DNA of 64,000 nt from Heliopora coerulea (taxonomy: Eukaryota > Cnidaria > Anthozoa > Scleralcyonacea > Helioporidae): assembly GCA_030142905.1 (NCBI GenBank), contig JASJOG010000159.1, positions 620,001-684,000 of the forward strand, read 5' to 3'. This document shows, in pieces, positions 41,950-53,323 of this stretch. How positions within the stretch are numbered: position 1 is the first letter of the stretch; each line of letters begins with the position of its first letter. Both the position numbers and the translations under genes were made by a program. The notes beneath the pieces were generated by a model. It ran no database searches. It was not told the origin of the DNA and saw only the letters and a list, made by a program, of their open reading frames with translations.

Positions 41950-42365
41950 TTGTTACTCAGATTTATAGCGATATTTTATATCTAAATTTAAGATTAGGCC
42001 TCGCATCTTCTCTGGCACAATTATACTGCATTAGTTTAGTCACTCCAGTATTATCATCTTGTTTTTACTTGTAAGAAGCATTTATTTGAAACCCCTAATA
42101 TGCATCAATAATGGTACAATAATTCGCTAATGCTCAGATTTCTGACAAAGAAATCCCTTAGGTAAACTTCTTTGTACTTTTCTCGACAGGATCAACATGC
42201 TCAGTATATCCTGAACTGTTAGATTGTCATAAAAAGCCATTGTTACTAAGTATCTCTGTGCAATAATGGGCTGAGAACATTCACCAAATTTCAAATGTTG
42301 AAAGGTTCATTAAGCATGAGCATCATAATTAACAAATACAAGATCAATCTTCTGATAGGCTAGCC
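41950..42365. repeat. Upstream conserved blocks U1 and U2 of GPCR copy C
   Basis: U1 at 41950-42090 (AGATTTATAGCGATATTTTA, TTTATTTGAAACCCC) and U2 at 42255-42365 (TCTCTGTGCAATAATGGGC, CAAATTTCAAATGTTGAAAG, ATAATTAACAAATACAAGAT). Same order and spacing as in the other units. Confidence 0.7.
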
Positions 42366-42679
42366 CAAGACCTTTACAAACGTTGAATTTATGATTCTTG
42401 TTTAACATTCTTGTTAAAGAATGGATATTTTTGAAATCTAGAATAATGAATTTAATTTTGAGGTAAATGTGTTGCTTTTCAATGTTGAAGGGAGGATTTA
42501 GTTAACTTTCAGAGGGTTCGAATTTCTTTCTTCCATGATCCACATGATCATGCATGAGTACAATATTTAAGCCACACAATAATATTAAAACTTGATATGG
42601 CATGAGATTGACCAATCAACGAAATGATTGCTTGTCTGTGCACCTGTGGTTGAACCAGAACTGTTTACTTACGCCATCA

Positions 42680-42780
42680 TTAACGTCTCTGAAGATGGTC
42701 TCCGTACTGGGAGCCGAAACGTCAGACTTAAGCCAAAACAATAATCTGTGAGAACGTAAAAATGTATCACTAACGAAGTA
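42680..42780 (+). mobile_element. Penelope-type terminal signature
   Basis: CTCTGAAGATGGTCTCCG, then GGGAGCCGAAACGTCAGAC: CUGANGA, a G/C-rich stem with one bulge, GAAAC. Typical of Penelope-like ends; stems I and III are not convincing, so it is scored as a relic. Confidence 0.5.
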
Positions 42781-43979
42781 ATTGTTCTAGAAAATAAATT
42801 GAGTCTTGAAAGAGATTGATTAACAAACATACTGAATTGATTTGATAAAAATTGCTTTGAAATTATTTTTTGGTACTTTAGTACTGTTGCATATACCTGA
42901 TAACTTCGACATAAGAACTATATCATGCTTTATCCGAATTTAACGCCACATTTATTCTGTATCGGTGCCTTTCGGAAGAAAGACTTCGGAAAAAAGTCAA
43001 GTGCTTCCGAACCCTATTCCTGTTGTAACAAATGTTATGGTCTTAATTCTGAAGGGGGAAATGATGATTGGAAATCGATGATATCAAAACTGAAAGCAAT
43101 TTCACAAACCTCACATGGTTTTTGATTATAGTTGTTAAGAGCTGAGTAATATCCGATCAAAAATAAAAAAAAGGAATTCGAGGTTGAAGTTAAAATTTTA
43201 AAGCCACAATCACAAGTAGATTTGTATGTGAAAGACGATAGTTCGGAAATTATTCAAAAAAGAAATATTTGGTGTATCAGAAGATAGATGGCAACATGAT
43301 TTACTCAGTGATTTAGAACACAAATCGCCCCTATTCTGTCGTACAAGTAAACAAAATTTTCGGACCTTTCGACTCCAGATTTACTGACCTAGACTAACTT
43401 GACTCCTGACATGTCATTTCAAGTAGAAACTGAACGTTTCTTCTCATATGAACATTGACAACATATTAATTGAACAAAATAAGTGTCCCATTAGTCAAAT
43501 GAAAACTTCGGCCAATCAAATGCTCAGATTTTTAATTTCATTTATAATTCACTCTAAATTGCTTAGAGGATAACTCCATCATTACGAATTACATTAATAG
43601 CAGCTTTGTATGCTTTAGAATCCACTTTTTAATGTCTAGTTTTGTGTTTCAGCAGATCAAGAAAATACGGGTGCAACACTAACATCAGCATTTTTAAATT
43701 AATAAGTACTGGAATCACAAGAAGAAGACGAAAAAATATGTGCGATGATGAAGATTCCTGATGTTCGACCATGGCGAATTATAATACGACATTAAAGTGG
43801 AAGTTAAAAAACTTAAGTTATTGGGATTACCGAAAAGATATTATCCCACCAGAGTTTATCTGAAAAGCATGATTGTAATTGCTAGGAGGCATTAACCAGA
43901 CCATTACTAATACAATCTAAAAGATTCTTGATTGATTTTATTGAAAGTAATCCTCAGATTGAATTTTGGGGGGCTGAAG
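42781..43979. repeat. Intergenic DNA duplicated at 50850-52540
   Basis: 42850-43560 aligns by eye with 50900-52540 (interrupted there by SINE sequence): CGTATTTTAGTACTGCTGCAT-like and AACCTTTCGGAAAAA-like anchors, CACATGGTTT, and a shared GGTTCATTCTAAAT end. No gene in either copy. This extends the GPCR duplication unit several kb upstream. Confidence 0.55.
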
Positions 43980-43994
43980 TCAGCATACATACAT

Positions 43995-44380
43995 ATGAAG
44001 CCCTGTAAGAATAAAGAACAATTATTCACCTAAGTGGAGGTGAATAGTGGTGGATATTTACCGAGCCGCAAAGGTAAATACCTACATTATTCACTGATAT
44101 GGAGGTTTGACACTGAAATTTTAAGGGACGTCGGCTTGTCGCCGACTCATCATTTGTAACTAAAACATTTTGAAACACATTCTGAGTATATTTATCCCTA
44201 AAAAGTAAAAGAAATGCATATCTTTGAATACTTAAGTGCCAAATTTTGTTGCTTGTTTAGTATTGTCTGTCACGGCGACCTTAGTTCATTAAAAAAAAGT
44301 TCTTCCTTAGCTGAAACAAAATGGGAAGCTACTTGTTTTTCTTGGAGGTGAATAGCACAGGATATTCCGAGACAGAGAAA
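43995..44380. repeat. TTCACC/GGTGAAT repeat family, copy 1 (inverted copy at 47100-47370)
   Basis: AATTATTCACCTAAGTGGAG, GTGAATAGTGGTGGATATTT, ACCGAGCCGCAAAGGTAAAT, then GGGACGTCGGCTTGTCGCCG and ATTTATCCCTAAAAAGTAAA. The 47-kb copy is in reverse orientation, so the pair brackets the GPCR pseudogene. Unclassified transposon. Confidence 0.75.
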
Positions 44381-44749
44381 GCAATCAGACTGCGTAAAAA
44401 ACACTATTCTCTTGAGAGGTATATGCTAATGGTTTTTAAAGCTTCTTAGAATGATGCCAAAGTCATCTGTGCACTCAAATTACTTCATTTTATTTGTTCA
44501 CGAATGATAAGTCCTCTTTCCATTGAAACATTACTTTTTCTACACATACAAAAATATTTATATGGTTTTTGAGACATCGAATTACAATAAGTAATATTTT
44601 AATTTCGGCAAAACCTAGTATTGAGAAGAATGACAATTGAAAAAGTTATGGATGAGATTATTACATGTAAACTACCAGTTCACAGGACAAAATTTAATGC
44701 AGATAGTCAATTCACCTACATACAAGAAATAAAATAACTTCATTGATGC

Positions 44750-44851
44750 TTAACTCTGTCCTCGTGGCTGGTCTTCCTTTGACGAGTAAAACCATCTGGT
44801 GTTAGCAAGAGTAAATCAACAGAAGTCTTAACATGCTGGGAAAGAGCTGAC
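44750..44851. repeat. TTAA-ended MITE, copy 7
   Basis: TTAACTCTGTCCTCGTGGCT, CCTTTGACGAGTAAAACCAT, CTGGTGTTAGCAAGAG, ending GGGAAAGAGCTGA. Both ends are slightly degraded. Confidence 0.72.
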
Positions 44852-45091
44852 AGTACTAGAAAGCCTTAAACGATCCATTAGCAAATGGGATACTGTAATT
44901 CTTACAGGATGCTTTTTTTTTTTTTTTCTTTTGTTTTTTCATTTCTAGCTGAGTGAAAAGCATGGCCAGGCGACAACTTTACAGAATAGAAAACGAAACA
45001 AAAACATCAGATTGATTATGACTTCGAAATAAAGTCGAAATATTACTGTTGAAAGTCTCGTCGCTTGGTTTGTAACTCTAATCTTGAGCTT

Positions 45092-46024
45092 TCAGCTGAC
45101 TTTTTTGGGAAGTTTTGCTGAGTTACAGAACACTTTGTTCAACATTTTTTCGGCTTCTCTTCTGAGCATTCGATTTCTCCAAAAGAATATCACAGAACTG
45201 AGGTTTAAGTTCATTAGAAGAAATGGTCCACTCCATGTTTTTGAAACCAACATGTTAAATCTGCTAATATTTGCTCTGCCACGGTATAATGCAGAGGACA
45301 AAGCAATTTATCACGAGGAAGTTTAGAAGTTGTCTTTTAGAAGTTGACATTTCTTGTCCTGTTCAGACTCATTTCTTATTCTGGGACTATCAGAACGACA
45401 TGGTTTATTTTCTGAAGAAGCTGTCAGTAGCCTACGAGAAAAGCTGTCGGTGAAATATATTCTTAGATAAATGAATACGGTAAATACCGGGGAATAAAAA
45501 GAATACATAAATGTAGGGAATGTGAAAGTTAGAAGATTGATAAAGTACAAAGATGACGTTACTATCCAAAAAAACACACAGAAGATAATAATGTTAAAAT
45601 TTTTGTTGTTAACTTTAGTGCGATGAGCTATCGGGTTAAGAATGCCGATGTACCTCTCAATATTAGTAGCTGATAATGTGGAAATGGATAGCCAAACAAG
45701 GAGGTTGTTTTCTTGGTTGCGATATCACTGGCCAAAAGCAGAGTAAATAATGATTACCCAATCGTTCCTACACCAAGGTTAACAAGCGATAACAACATAA
45801 TCAAGAAATAAGAAACTTTCTCTTTCTGTTTAGAGGATATCCAGTAAGCTATTATCGTCACTGAGTTTAGGAATACAGTTGCTATGGTTAGGGTGACGTT
45901 CAGAACGCAAGCAATAACGTGAATCAGGAAATAGGTCTCTGAAGGAAAGTCAACGATTACACTGAATTCTCCGTTAAGCATGAAAAATTTTTTTCAATTT
46001 CACGTTCTCCGTTGTAAAGTTAAT
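45092..46024 (-). pseudogene. GPCR pseudogene D
   Basis: Homologous to copies A-C across the whole length but in pieces. The start codon is ATT (46024-46022) where the others have ATG. Just after it VKLKK is out of frame with the next segment, MLNGEFSVIVDFPSETYFLI (TM1-TM2). TM3 to TM5 is recognisable (ATNIERYIGILNP-like at 45640, NLLTFTFPTFMYSFYSPVFT), then FIYLRIYF and the ICL3. TM6-TM7 restarts at SRFNMLVSKTWSGPFLLMN and SSVIFFWRNRMLRREAEK. Start loss and several frameshifts. A LINE fragment lies directly upstream. Confidence 0.88.
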
Positions 46025-46077
46025 TTCTTTTTCCTTCACCTACACCCTGATATTACGTTTGTATAAATATAAAGAAA

Positions 46078-46658
46078 GTTCAATCGATCCAGAACTTCGC
46101 ATGTAAGATTGTCACAAAATCCATGAAATATGATCACGTTATTCCACTCCTACGTGAACTCAACTGGCTATCAGTGGAACAGCTGCTATATTTTAGAGAT
46201 GCGGTCATGACGTACAAATGTATAAATAATCTTGCACCTGACTATCTCTGTGACAAATTAAGAAAACGATCTTCCGTCCATAATCGTAGAACTCGCAAAT
46301 ATGACTCTTTGCAAATACCCTTTTTTAAATCAGCAACTGGTCAACGGTCATTTGCTTATAGGGCTGTTAAAAAATGGAACAATCTAGATACGGACATTAA
46401 ATATAGCATGTTGCTTAAAACGTTTAAGACAACTCTTAAAGAACGTTTGATATCCGAAGAAAATATTTAAGGCTTCATAGGTAAATTAATCACAAAACCT
46501 TGTATATTGTGTTGGTTAACTTTAATACTTAATTTTTGTAACTTTTACGTGTAAATTTATTTTCAGTTTTTTTTTTATGATCTTGTAAATAGTTTCTGAA
46601 AAGCCCTTCCAGGGAGAAATCTATTAAAATATCATATCATATCTTATCATATCATATA
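46078..46658 (+). mobile_element. 5'-truncated LINE, C-terminus of reverse transcriptase ORF
   Basis: The frame reads QSIQNFACKIVTKSMKYDHV, IPLLRELNWLSVEQLLYFRD, TYKCINNLAPDYLC and ATGQRSFAYRAVKKWNNL, the familiar C-terminal thumb-like end of CR1/Rex/L2-type non-LTR elements in invertebrates. It ends at 46470, then a ~150-bp 3' UTR (AAAAGCCCTTCCAGGGAGAA) and a (ATCAT)n tail to 46658. Inserted 5' of GPCR pseudogene D. The exact clade is not assigned. Confidence 0.85.
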
Positions 46659-46809
46659 AAAGTGCTCATGAGCAAAACTGGCTGCGCAAAAATTATGATT
46701 AGCGTATATCTACATATATAAAATTTTTGTTACAGATGCTGCTGAAAATCAAGATACAATTGTTGCCGCAACAATTACGCAGGCTTTAATTGGCTCGTCT
46801 AAGGTTTAT

Positions 46810-46990
46810 TACGATATCTGATGTACAGATGTCTTATTTGGCTGCTTCAGTTCCCACGTATGATTAACAACCAAGGTACAACGTCCTAAAAGCACGACTC
46901 CAGTCAATCCTGTATTATCCTCCTGTTCTCATAGCTAAACAGCGTCTATCTGAAAACCTCGATAAACAACCTTTGCCCTCTGTATATAGC
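46810..46990. repeat. Upstream conserved block U1 of GPCR pseudogene D
   Basis: GATATCTGATGTACAGATGT, CTTATTTGGCTGC, CCCACGTATGATTAACAACC and ACTCCAGTCAATCCTGTATT match block U1 of the other units; it is displaced from the pseudogene by the LINE. Confidence 0.6.
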
Positions 46991-47099
46991 TAAAATTTAG
47001 AGTTAAGGATATTTTACTAACGAAATGCCCTATCTAAGCTCCTTTGCTATTTTTACAGTAAATATTAAAGCTATATTAATATTATTCGTGATGAATTTT

Positions 47100-47370
47100 T
47101 CTCACTATCTTTCGAAATTTGTCATTTAAGTATTCAAAAATAAGTATTTCTTTAACTTTTAGGGATAAATGAACTCAGGAAGTGTTTCAAAATGAGTTGG
47201 TTACAAACGATGAGCGGGGAACAAGCCGACGTCCCGTAAAGCTGCTTTAAAAATTCAAAAAAGGTAAGTGAAAATAATTTTACAACGTATATGTTAAAAC
47301 TTCGCGGCCGGGTAAGTATCAACCACTTTTCACCTGCACTTCGGTGAATAATTATTCTCTGTACTTATGT
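47100..47370. repeat. TTCACC/GGTGAAT repeat family, copy 2 (inverted)
   Basis: AACTTTTAGGGATAAATGAA, GCCGACGTCCC, CGGGTAAGTATCAACC, CACCTGCACTTCGGTGAATA: reverse complement relation to 43995-44380. Confidence 0.75.
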
Positions 47371-47918
47371 AAACGTATGGTTACTTGCTCTTCCAATAAA
47401 TAGATGGCAGTCAATTCAATACTACTTTAATAAAAAAAAAGGGAAGGAAAAACTTACGCATGGCGTTCATCTTTTTTGTTGGTGAATTTTACATCAAGAT
47501 TACACCTTTGTCTGCCATATTCCGACAAAACCCATTGCAACAATTATCATCCTAGAGACGCAGCTATTATGCAACGTTTCCTTCTTTAAACTTTAGCCCT
47601 AAAGATGTACAATTCTGGCGTGATAGCAGGAAGATAAGCCATGCAAAATTTTCCCTATATTCATTCAATCTACTGAAAGCTATTGAAATTTTACTAATTA
47701 TGAATTGTACAATAAAGAAGTAAAAACATAACAGTTAAGGTTGACACTACTCTACTAAATATACTTGAAAAGGAGAACGTATTAACTAATCTTTTCCTTG
47801 CCACATGATTTACGGCAACCTCAACGGTGAGAAACACCGGCCAGCTTTCGATGATTTTAAAAACTAATTGTAACACCACGTGTCCTATTTCCCTTTGATA
47901 GCTTTTTTAGGTATGAGG
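47371..47918. other. 3' flank of GPCR pseudogene E
   Basis: Sequence around 47690-47880 (AATTGTACAATAAAGAAGTA, TTCGATGATTTTAAAAACTA, TGTAACACCACGTG) is a weak match to the 3' flanks of copies B and C. No gene. Confidence 0.5.
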
Positions 47919-48840
47919 TTATGATTTAACCAATGCTTTGTTTAAGACCGATTTGGCTTCCTTTCTCAACATTCGATTTCTCAAAAAAGGTATCAGTGAA
48001 TTCAGGTTCGAGCTAGTCATCGCAAATGTCGCACCCCATGTCTTGCATACCAAACAGTTAAAACCACTAATATTTACTGCAAGCATAATAGACATTGGTA
48101 GAAAACTAACCAAAAAGCAGATGATGATGGTAAAACAAGTTTCATATCTTGTAAAAATTGATGTTTGCGATTGAGGTCGAGTGAGTTTCGTACCCATGCC
48201 CTGCAATAACTAGTATGTGTACTTTTTGCCGGAGATGCCAGATGTCTATAACGCAACTTAACTGCTAAAAATATTCTAACGTAAACGTACAACGTAAGAA
48301 GAGGAAAATGAGTAACGTATGCAATTAAAAAAAATTTGCGATTTGCCTTTCCAAGACGGGCACACTAAACGGTATTGAACACAACATCCAAATAAAAAGG
48401 ACTGATATTAAAAGCTTTTTCCTGGTAACTTTGCTTCGATGAATCATCGGGTGTAATATACCCATGTATCTTTCGATATTAATCGTCGATAATGTAGCGA
48501 TTGATAGTCCCATCAATAACATGGTCATTTTCCCGAAAGTGAAAAATATTCCACAGATTGCAGTTCGAATAATTTTGCTGACTAGAAACGCGGTAAATAA
48601 AGACGTCCCAATCGTCCCGACTGTGAAGTCAACAAGCGATAACATCATAATCAGAAAGTAAGACACTTTATCTTTTAATTTCGGAGATTTCCAGTAAGCC
48701 ATTACCGTGATAGAATTCAGGAATACAATTGTCATGGTTAGCATGGCATTCACAAAACACGCAATGACATAATCATGAAATGGCTCTTGGAAGGAAAATC
48801 AACTATTACATTAAACTTTTCACCACGTACGTTGCAGGTG
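47919..48840 (-). pseudogene. GPCR pseudogene E
   Basis: GEKFNVIVDFPSKSHFMI is followed by a one-base loss (ATTATGTC where relatives read ATTCATGTC), then MNAMLTMTIVFLNSITVMAY (TM1), DFTVGTIGTSLF, NIERYMGILHPMIHRSKVTR (intact ERY) to PVLERQIANFF. A frameshift in A-rich sequence follows; TM5 (MYVYVRIFLAVKLRYRHL) and TM6-TM7 (IIICFLVSFLPMSIMLAVNI, SSNLNSLIPFLRNRMLRKEA) are in other frames. The N-terminal 13 residues are not recognisable. Clear pseudogene of the cluster. Confidence 0.88.
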
Positions 48841-48989
48841 GGGAAAGTTTCGTATCGCGTATTTGTACCAAGAAGTATTCTTTAGCCCAAGTATATAATA
48901 TACTGTTAGTTTCAAAGGCGGCTGTAAATTTATGAGACGGCAAGTAAAGTTTATGACACAATTTAATGTTGTAATTGACATCAACTCAG

Positions 48990-50545
48990 CTTTATAGTAA
49001 TATTTCAGATCCAAATGTCTGATTTGGCCCCCTCTTTTCCCACGTACATTAAAGATCTCGGCATAATGTTCCGATGGAATGCACGATTCCTGTCATTGTG
49101 GTGCTATGATCTCGTTTCTATCGGTAGACAGCATTTATTTGAAACCTCAGGTATAAGGTGTAATAGTATACTAATTGGATAACACTCAAATTTTTAGCAC
49201 CGAAATTCTAAAGATAGGCCTCTTTGCATAAAGTTTCCATAAAGAATTAAAATTGACATTGCATGTTTTAACCCTTTGTAATTAATCTTTGGACTCCTTG
49301 GTTACCCAAAGATCGGTGTAGTTTAGATCATATAATTAATCTTGCCACTTCTTGGTTACAGAAAGATAGGTGTAGTTTAGATCACAAAAAAAGAAGAATA
49401 ACTCCTTAACTTAGGAGTAGCATGATTAATTATTTGATCTAAACTACATTAATTCGAAATTTCAGATCTGAATTAGGTAGGCTTTGACAGTTGTTTTAAA
49501 ACTACCTAAATAATTTACCGTTTCAGACTGTTGAACCATCCCGATTTCGTCTGGATTGTCCCGACTTTACATGAAATCCCGAATCCAGACCTATATGTCG
49601 TCGGGATAAGAAAGATCCCGATTTTGACATTTGCTTCCAAGAGCAAGAAGCTAGAAAGATATTTCGTCAAGTACTCATAGTGCAGATATCCACATCCGGT
49701 AAAAAAAATGGCTTCAGTGGTAAACAGGTGAAACAAATAAGCAGCCCATTAGACTAGTTCGATAGAAGATTATGGCATCTACACTCGAGCACTAACTGTT
49801 CAGTTGATAATTCTGAAGGAATTGCCTTCTAATAAGTCAGAATATCCGATTTCTTGAATTCGTCCCGATGAATATATCTCATTCTGAGGAATTACGATAC
49901 TTGTCTTTCATTATGGTAGCATTTTTATGAAAAAACCAAGTGCAAAAAGACGATCAATTTCCCGAATGTTTTTGACAGAAATTATATTTGAAGACATCAA
50001 GATATCAAAATTTACTAGGGAGCATTCACCCCCGACTACCCTAGAAAAATCTCAATTTGGGGAGGTCCTTGGATTGGACAGTTTGCCGTTTAATTCAGCA
50101 CAGGGCTTCGACGCAAGAATTGGAGAATAACCAAACCAATAAATAAAGATAAAAAAATAAAAATAATAAAAAAGAAAGACAAATTGGGGAGAATATTTCT
50201 TATTTACTAAATCCTTCCAGTTTTTGTTTTTTTTTGAAAGTTTGTCGCCAATTATTCCAAAACGAAATATCTACGTGATGATATTAATGGAACACAGGAA
50301 TTTCATCAACGAACTAGACAAATTGTGAGAAAATTCATAAAAAAACACGTGCTTCTTAAACCAAAGCTTAAATTTTAAACATTGTTGGCCCTTCATATTC
50401 AATTATAAAGTTAAATGCTGTTAAAATGATTTAAAGTCAGTGTTATTGAGAATTTCTATGCAATAATGGGTCGTGAACATTTATCGAACTTTAAATGCTA
50501 AAAGGTTAAGCAGGTGAGACTTCATTACTAAGTCCAAGATCTTCT
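48990..50545. repeat. Upstream conserved blocks U1 and U2 of GPCR pseudogene E
   Basis: U1 at 48990-49155 (TTATAGTAATATTTCAGATC, CAAATGTCTGATTTGGCCCC, GCATTTATTTGAAACCTC) and U2 at 50455-50545 (TCTATGCAATAATGGGTCGT, GAACATTTATCGAACTTTAA). Between them, 49300-49450 has tandem AAGATCGGTGTAGTTTAGATCA-like repeats of which one copy is inverted, and 49530-49625 has CCCGAT-rich repeats. Confidence 0.6.
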
Positions 50546-51610
50546 AATAACCGAAGACTTGTCTCAGCATCTGACTTGATGGTGAGCAAAACTTAAATTC
50601 GTCCTGTTAAAGAATAGAAAAGATTCTGAGAAAAATTCTTAGAAACCATAAAAATTACTTTAATTCTGAGGTAAGACTATTGTTTTTCAAGGTTGAAAGA
50701 TGACTTTAATCAAATATTAGGGGTTCAATATTTATTTCTTGTTCTATAGTTCAATATACACATGAACGATTATGTAGTAAAACATATAATTCTAAGTGCA
50801 ATTCTATCATCAGATTGACCAAGCAACAAAATAATTTTTCCAAAATATTAACTGAGCTAGGAATGAGATTGATTCAACTGACGCAGCGTGTTGGCTTGCC
50901 GAAAGTGGTTTCGAGATCATTATTTCGTATTTTAGTACTGCTGCATAAGCTTAGTAACTTTCACATAAAAATTATAACTTATTTTATCCACATTTAACGT
51001 ATACATCCCTTAATCTGTAAAGGTAAACCTTTCGGAAAAAGAATACTCATTTTCTTCAAAATAAAATTATGAAAACTTGCACATCAGTACAAGTTTGGGT
51101 GCATTATTTTGGGAAGAATATAAGAAGTGAATGGTGATCAAATGCTTTTAGGTAGGCTCCACTCTGGTTTAGCAATGGTTATATACAGTTCTAGCTATTT
51201 TTCTGAGTACCAGGATAGTCAAAAGATGGAATATCAATTGACCTTGGTTTAGGTTATTTGACAAGCTTACAAACCAGAGGAATTTCAAAATACCAGATTC
51301 AACCTTCGTTCGACAACTAGTGTTTTATCTTCAAAAGATTCTCATTATGAATAAAATCTTTATCATTATATGTAAGCCCAGAGATACGCAAGGTTCTGTT
51401 GGAGCGTTATATAGCTTGGAAGACCTGTTTTAAAATGTAAACTTCAACACTACGAGCATGAGTAGTGGCATATACAGAGCACAAATTAGCATGCATGAAT
51501 GTATGAAGCGGTACCTTAGTCATTTGATATTTAGGTTTTCATTCTTAAAATGGCATACAAAGGATATTTTATAATCAATCTACGTTATGTTATTAATTCT
51601 GCTTATCTTA
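50546..51610. other. Intergenic DNA of the GPCR repeat unit
   Basis: Aligns by eye with 42370-43100; no coding content seen. Confidence 0.5.
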
Positions 51611-51614
51611 GTGT

Positions 51615-51770
51615 GCGACAGAAATTTTTTCATGATAATCTGACACTGCTGAAATCGACTGAAAAAATGTTGACTCGAGCGGCATTTGAGCTCGCATCTG
51701 CGGGTTACCGGTCCGCCGCTTTACCTGTTGAGCTATCGAGTCCACAGGGACTGGAGGGGAGTTTTTATCC
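51615..51770 (-). mobile_element. tRNA-derived SINE, minus copy
   Basis: The minus strand has A box TAGCTCAACAGG (51735-51724) and B box-like GAGCTCAAATGC, then a tail GCAGTGTCAGATTATCATG and AAAAAATTTCTGTCG. The tRNA-like fold is degraded, so this is a SINE head and not a tRNA gene. Confidence 0.7.
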
Positions 51771-51849
51771 AACTTAAGTGCACGAAATACTGTATTCCCA
51801 CATCAACTTAACGCTTATCCGTGAGAGGATATGCAGTGTTTCAATTCTA

Positions 51850-52040
51850 TTTCAGAATCATCCTCAGAGATACAATAACAGAATTTTTTTCATGATAATC
51901 TGACACTGCGGACCGGTATTCCGAAAGTGCGAGTTCAAATCTCGCTCGAGTTAACATTTTTAAGTTGACTTCGGCAGTGTTAGATTGTCGTGAAAAAATT
52001 TCTGTTCATATATCTCTGAGGATGATTCTGAAATTAGTTT
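51850..52040. mobile_element. SINE tail-to-head rearranged copies
   Basis: 51850-51908 is a minus-strand SINE tail (CAGAATCATCCTCAGAGATA ... GATAATCTGACACTGC) joined directly to a plus-strand SINE lacking its A box (GCGAGTTCAAATCTCGC B box at ~51929-51945) whose tail ends CTCTGAGGATGATTCTGAAA. This forms an inverted SINE pair. Confidence 0.65.
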
Positions 52041-52059
52041 TCCACGTTATGGTATTAAT

Positions 52060-53323
52060 TCAGACGAGCTGCTCACAAATCAATAAGTTGAAAACTAACA
52101 GCAAATTTTAAAAAATTTCACATGGTTTCTAAGGTTGATCGCATTTCAATAATATCTAATTACTGTAAAAACAAAAACGCGATCTAGGATGAAAAAAATT
52201 GTAGATACAATCACAGCCAGTATTTATATAAAAGACGAGAGCGCTTAAATTGTTAAAAAATAAACAAAAGGAAAACATTAGGTGTTTTTAACTTGCAATA
52301 CGATTTTTACGCTCGACAATTCATGAGCGGCTACATGTGTTGTTCAGCAACTAAAAACTCGAATCGCAACACTTTTCGACTTACAACTTCACTTGAGAAG
52401 CAAATCACTTGCAGACGAGCTTTCGAAAGTTTTGGATATCTGGACATTGAACGACTTAGACACTTGACTAATCTCTTAACATGTGGAACTTGCTTCTATT
52501 TCCTTTCATTTACGGTTCATTCTAAATCATATTTTGCGTAACTCGATCACTATCAGTTATAAATTCGTTAATTTTATGCTTTATTTGAAGAGACAGTTCA
52601 TGGAATCATTCATGTGAAATACACATTTCATAGCCATTAATTGGTGTTATCGTTTCTTTGTTCTGGGCTTGATTCAATCCAGAATATATCAAGTAAAGCG
52701 GCTCTTTGGCAGGTCTTCTGATAGCAACTGGTGGACCAGTGGGTACTGCATACAAAGGGCAATAATGATGCGATTTACAAGAATATTTTCATTTGCTGTT
52801 GCAGTAAATTTTTACATTTGAATCAACGTTACCAGCACCTCACTGGAAAAGGTAACGGTAAGGAAGGAATTAGGGCTCCAAGTAGTTTCAAGCAAATGTC
52901 CTTTGTCAGAAGAAATGAAACAACTGGCAGACATCCGTCTAAAGTATACATTTTGTTGTACTTCGCCATTAACCGACATAGAATTATTGTAGCCAACACC
53001 TGAAAACCGCACTAATCTCTTAGTCAACTAGAATGTCCGCTCTTTCATTAGGTTGACGTGCTACCGAAGCGAGCTATGCATAAACCAAAGCTAACGTTTG
53101 ATCTGATGAGAAATCACCTTAATTAAGACCAGTCATTTGTATTAATGTGCTGCAATGTAACATAATATGGAAAGCAACGACAGATTAATAAGTCTTTATA
53201 AAGATATAGAAAAGGCGCATGTTTTGTGACATACAACGCTTTTATGTCCGTTTTCCTTGCCATTTTGTAACATGAATGGGGTGAAAGTATACCATTGAAT
53301 GATGTTATATGAACAAAATTTAG
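52060..53323. other. Intergenic between GPCR cluster and receptor gene
   Basis: 52095-52540 matches 43120-43560 (GPCR unit DNA). 53030-53323 would hold the 3' UTR of the receptor gene; no clear poly(A) context assigned. Open frames 52293-52541 and 52731-53003 show no domains. Confidence 0.5.

Noticed and set aside
42690..42720. Hammerhead at CTGAAGATGG...CCGAAACGTC
   Set aside because: Stem II pairs with a bulge, but no stem III loop or stem I partner is visible.
51680..51740. Possible tRNA gene on minus strand
   Set aside because: A and B boxes present but the fold is degraded and a SINE tail follows.
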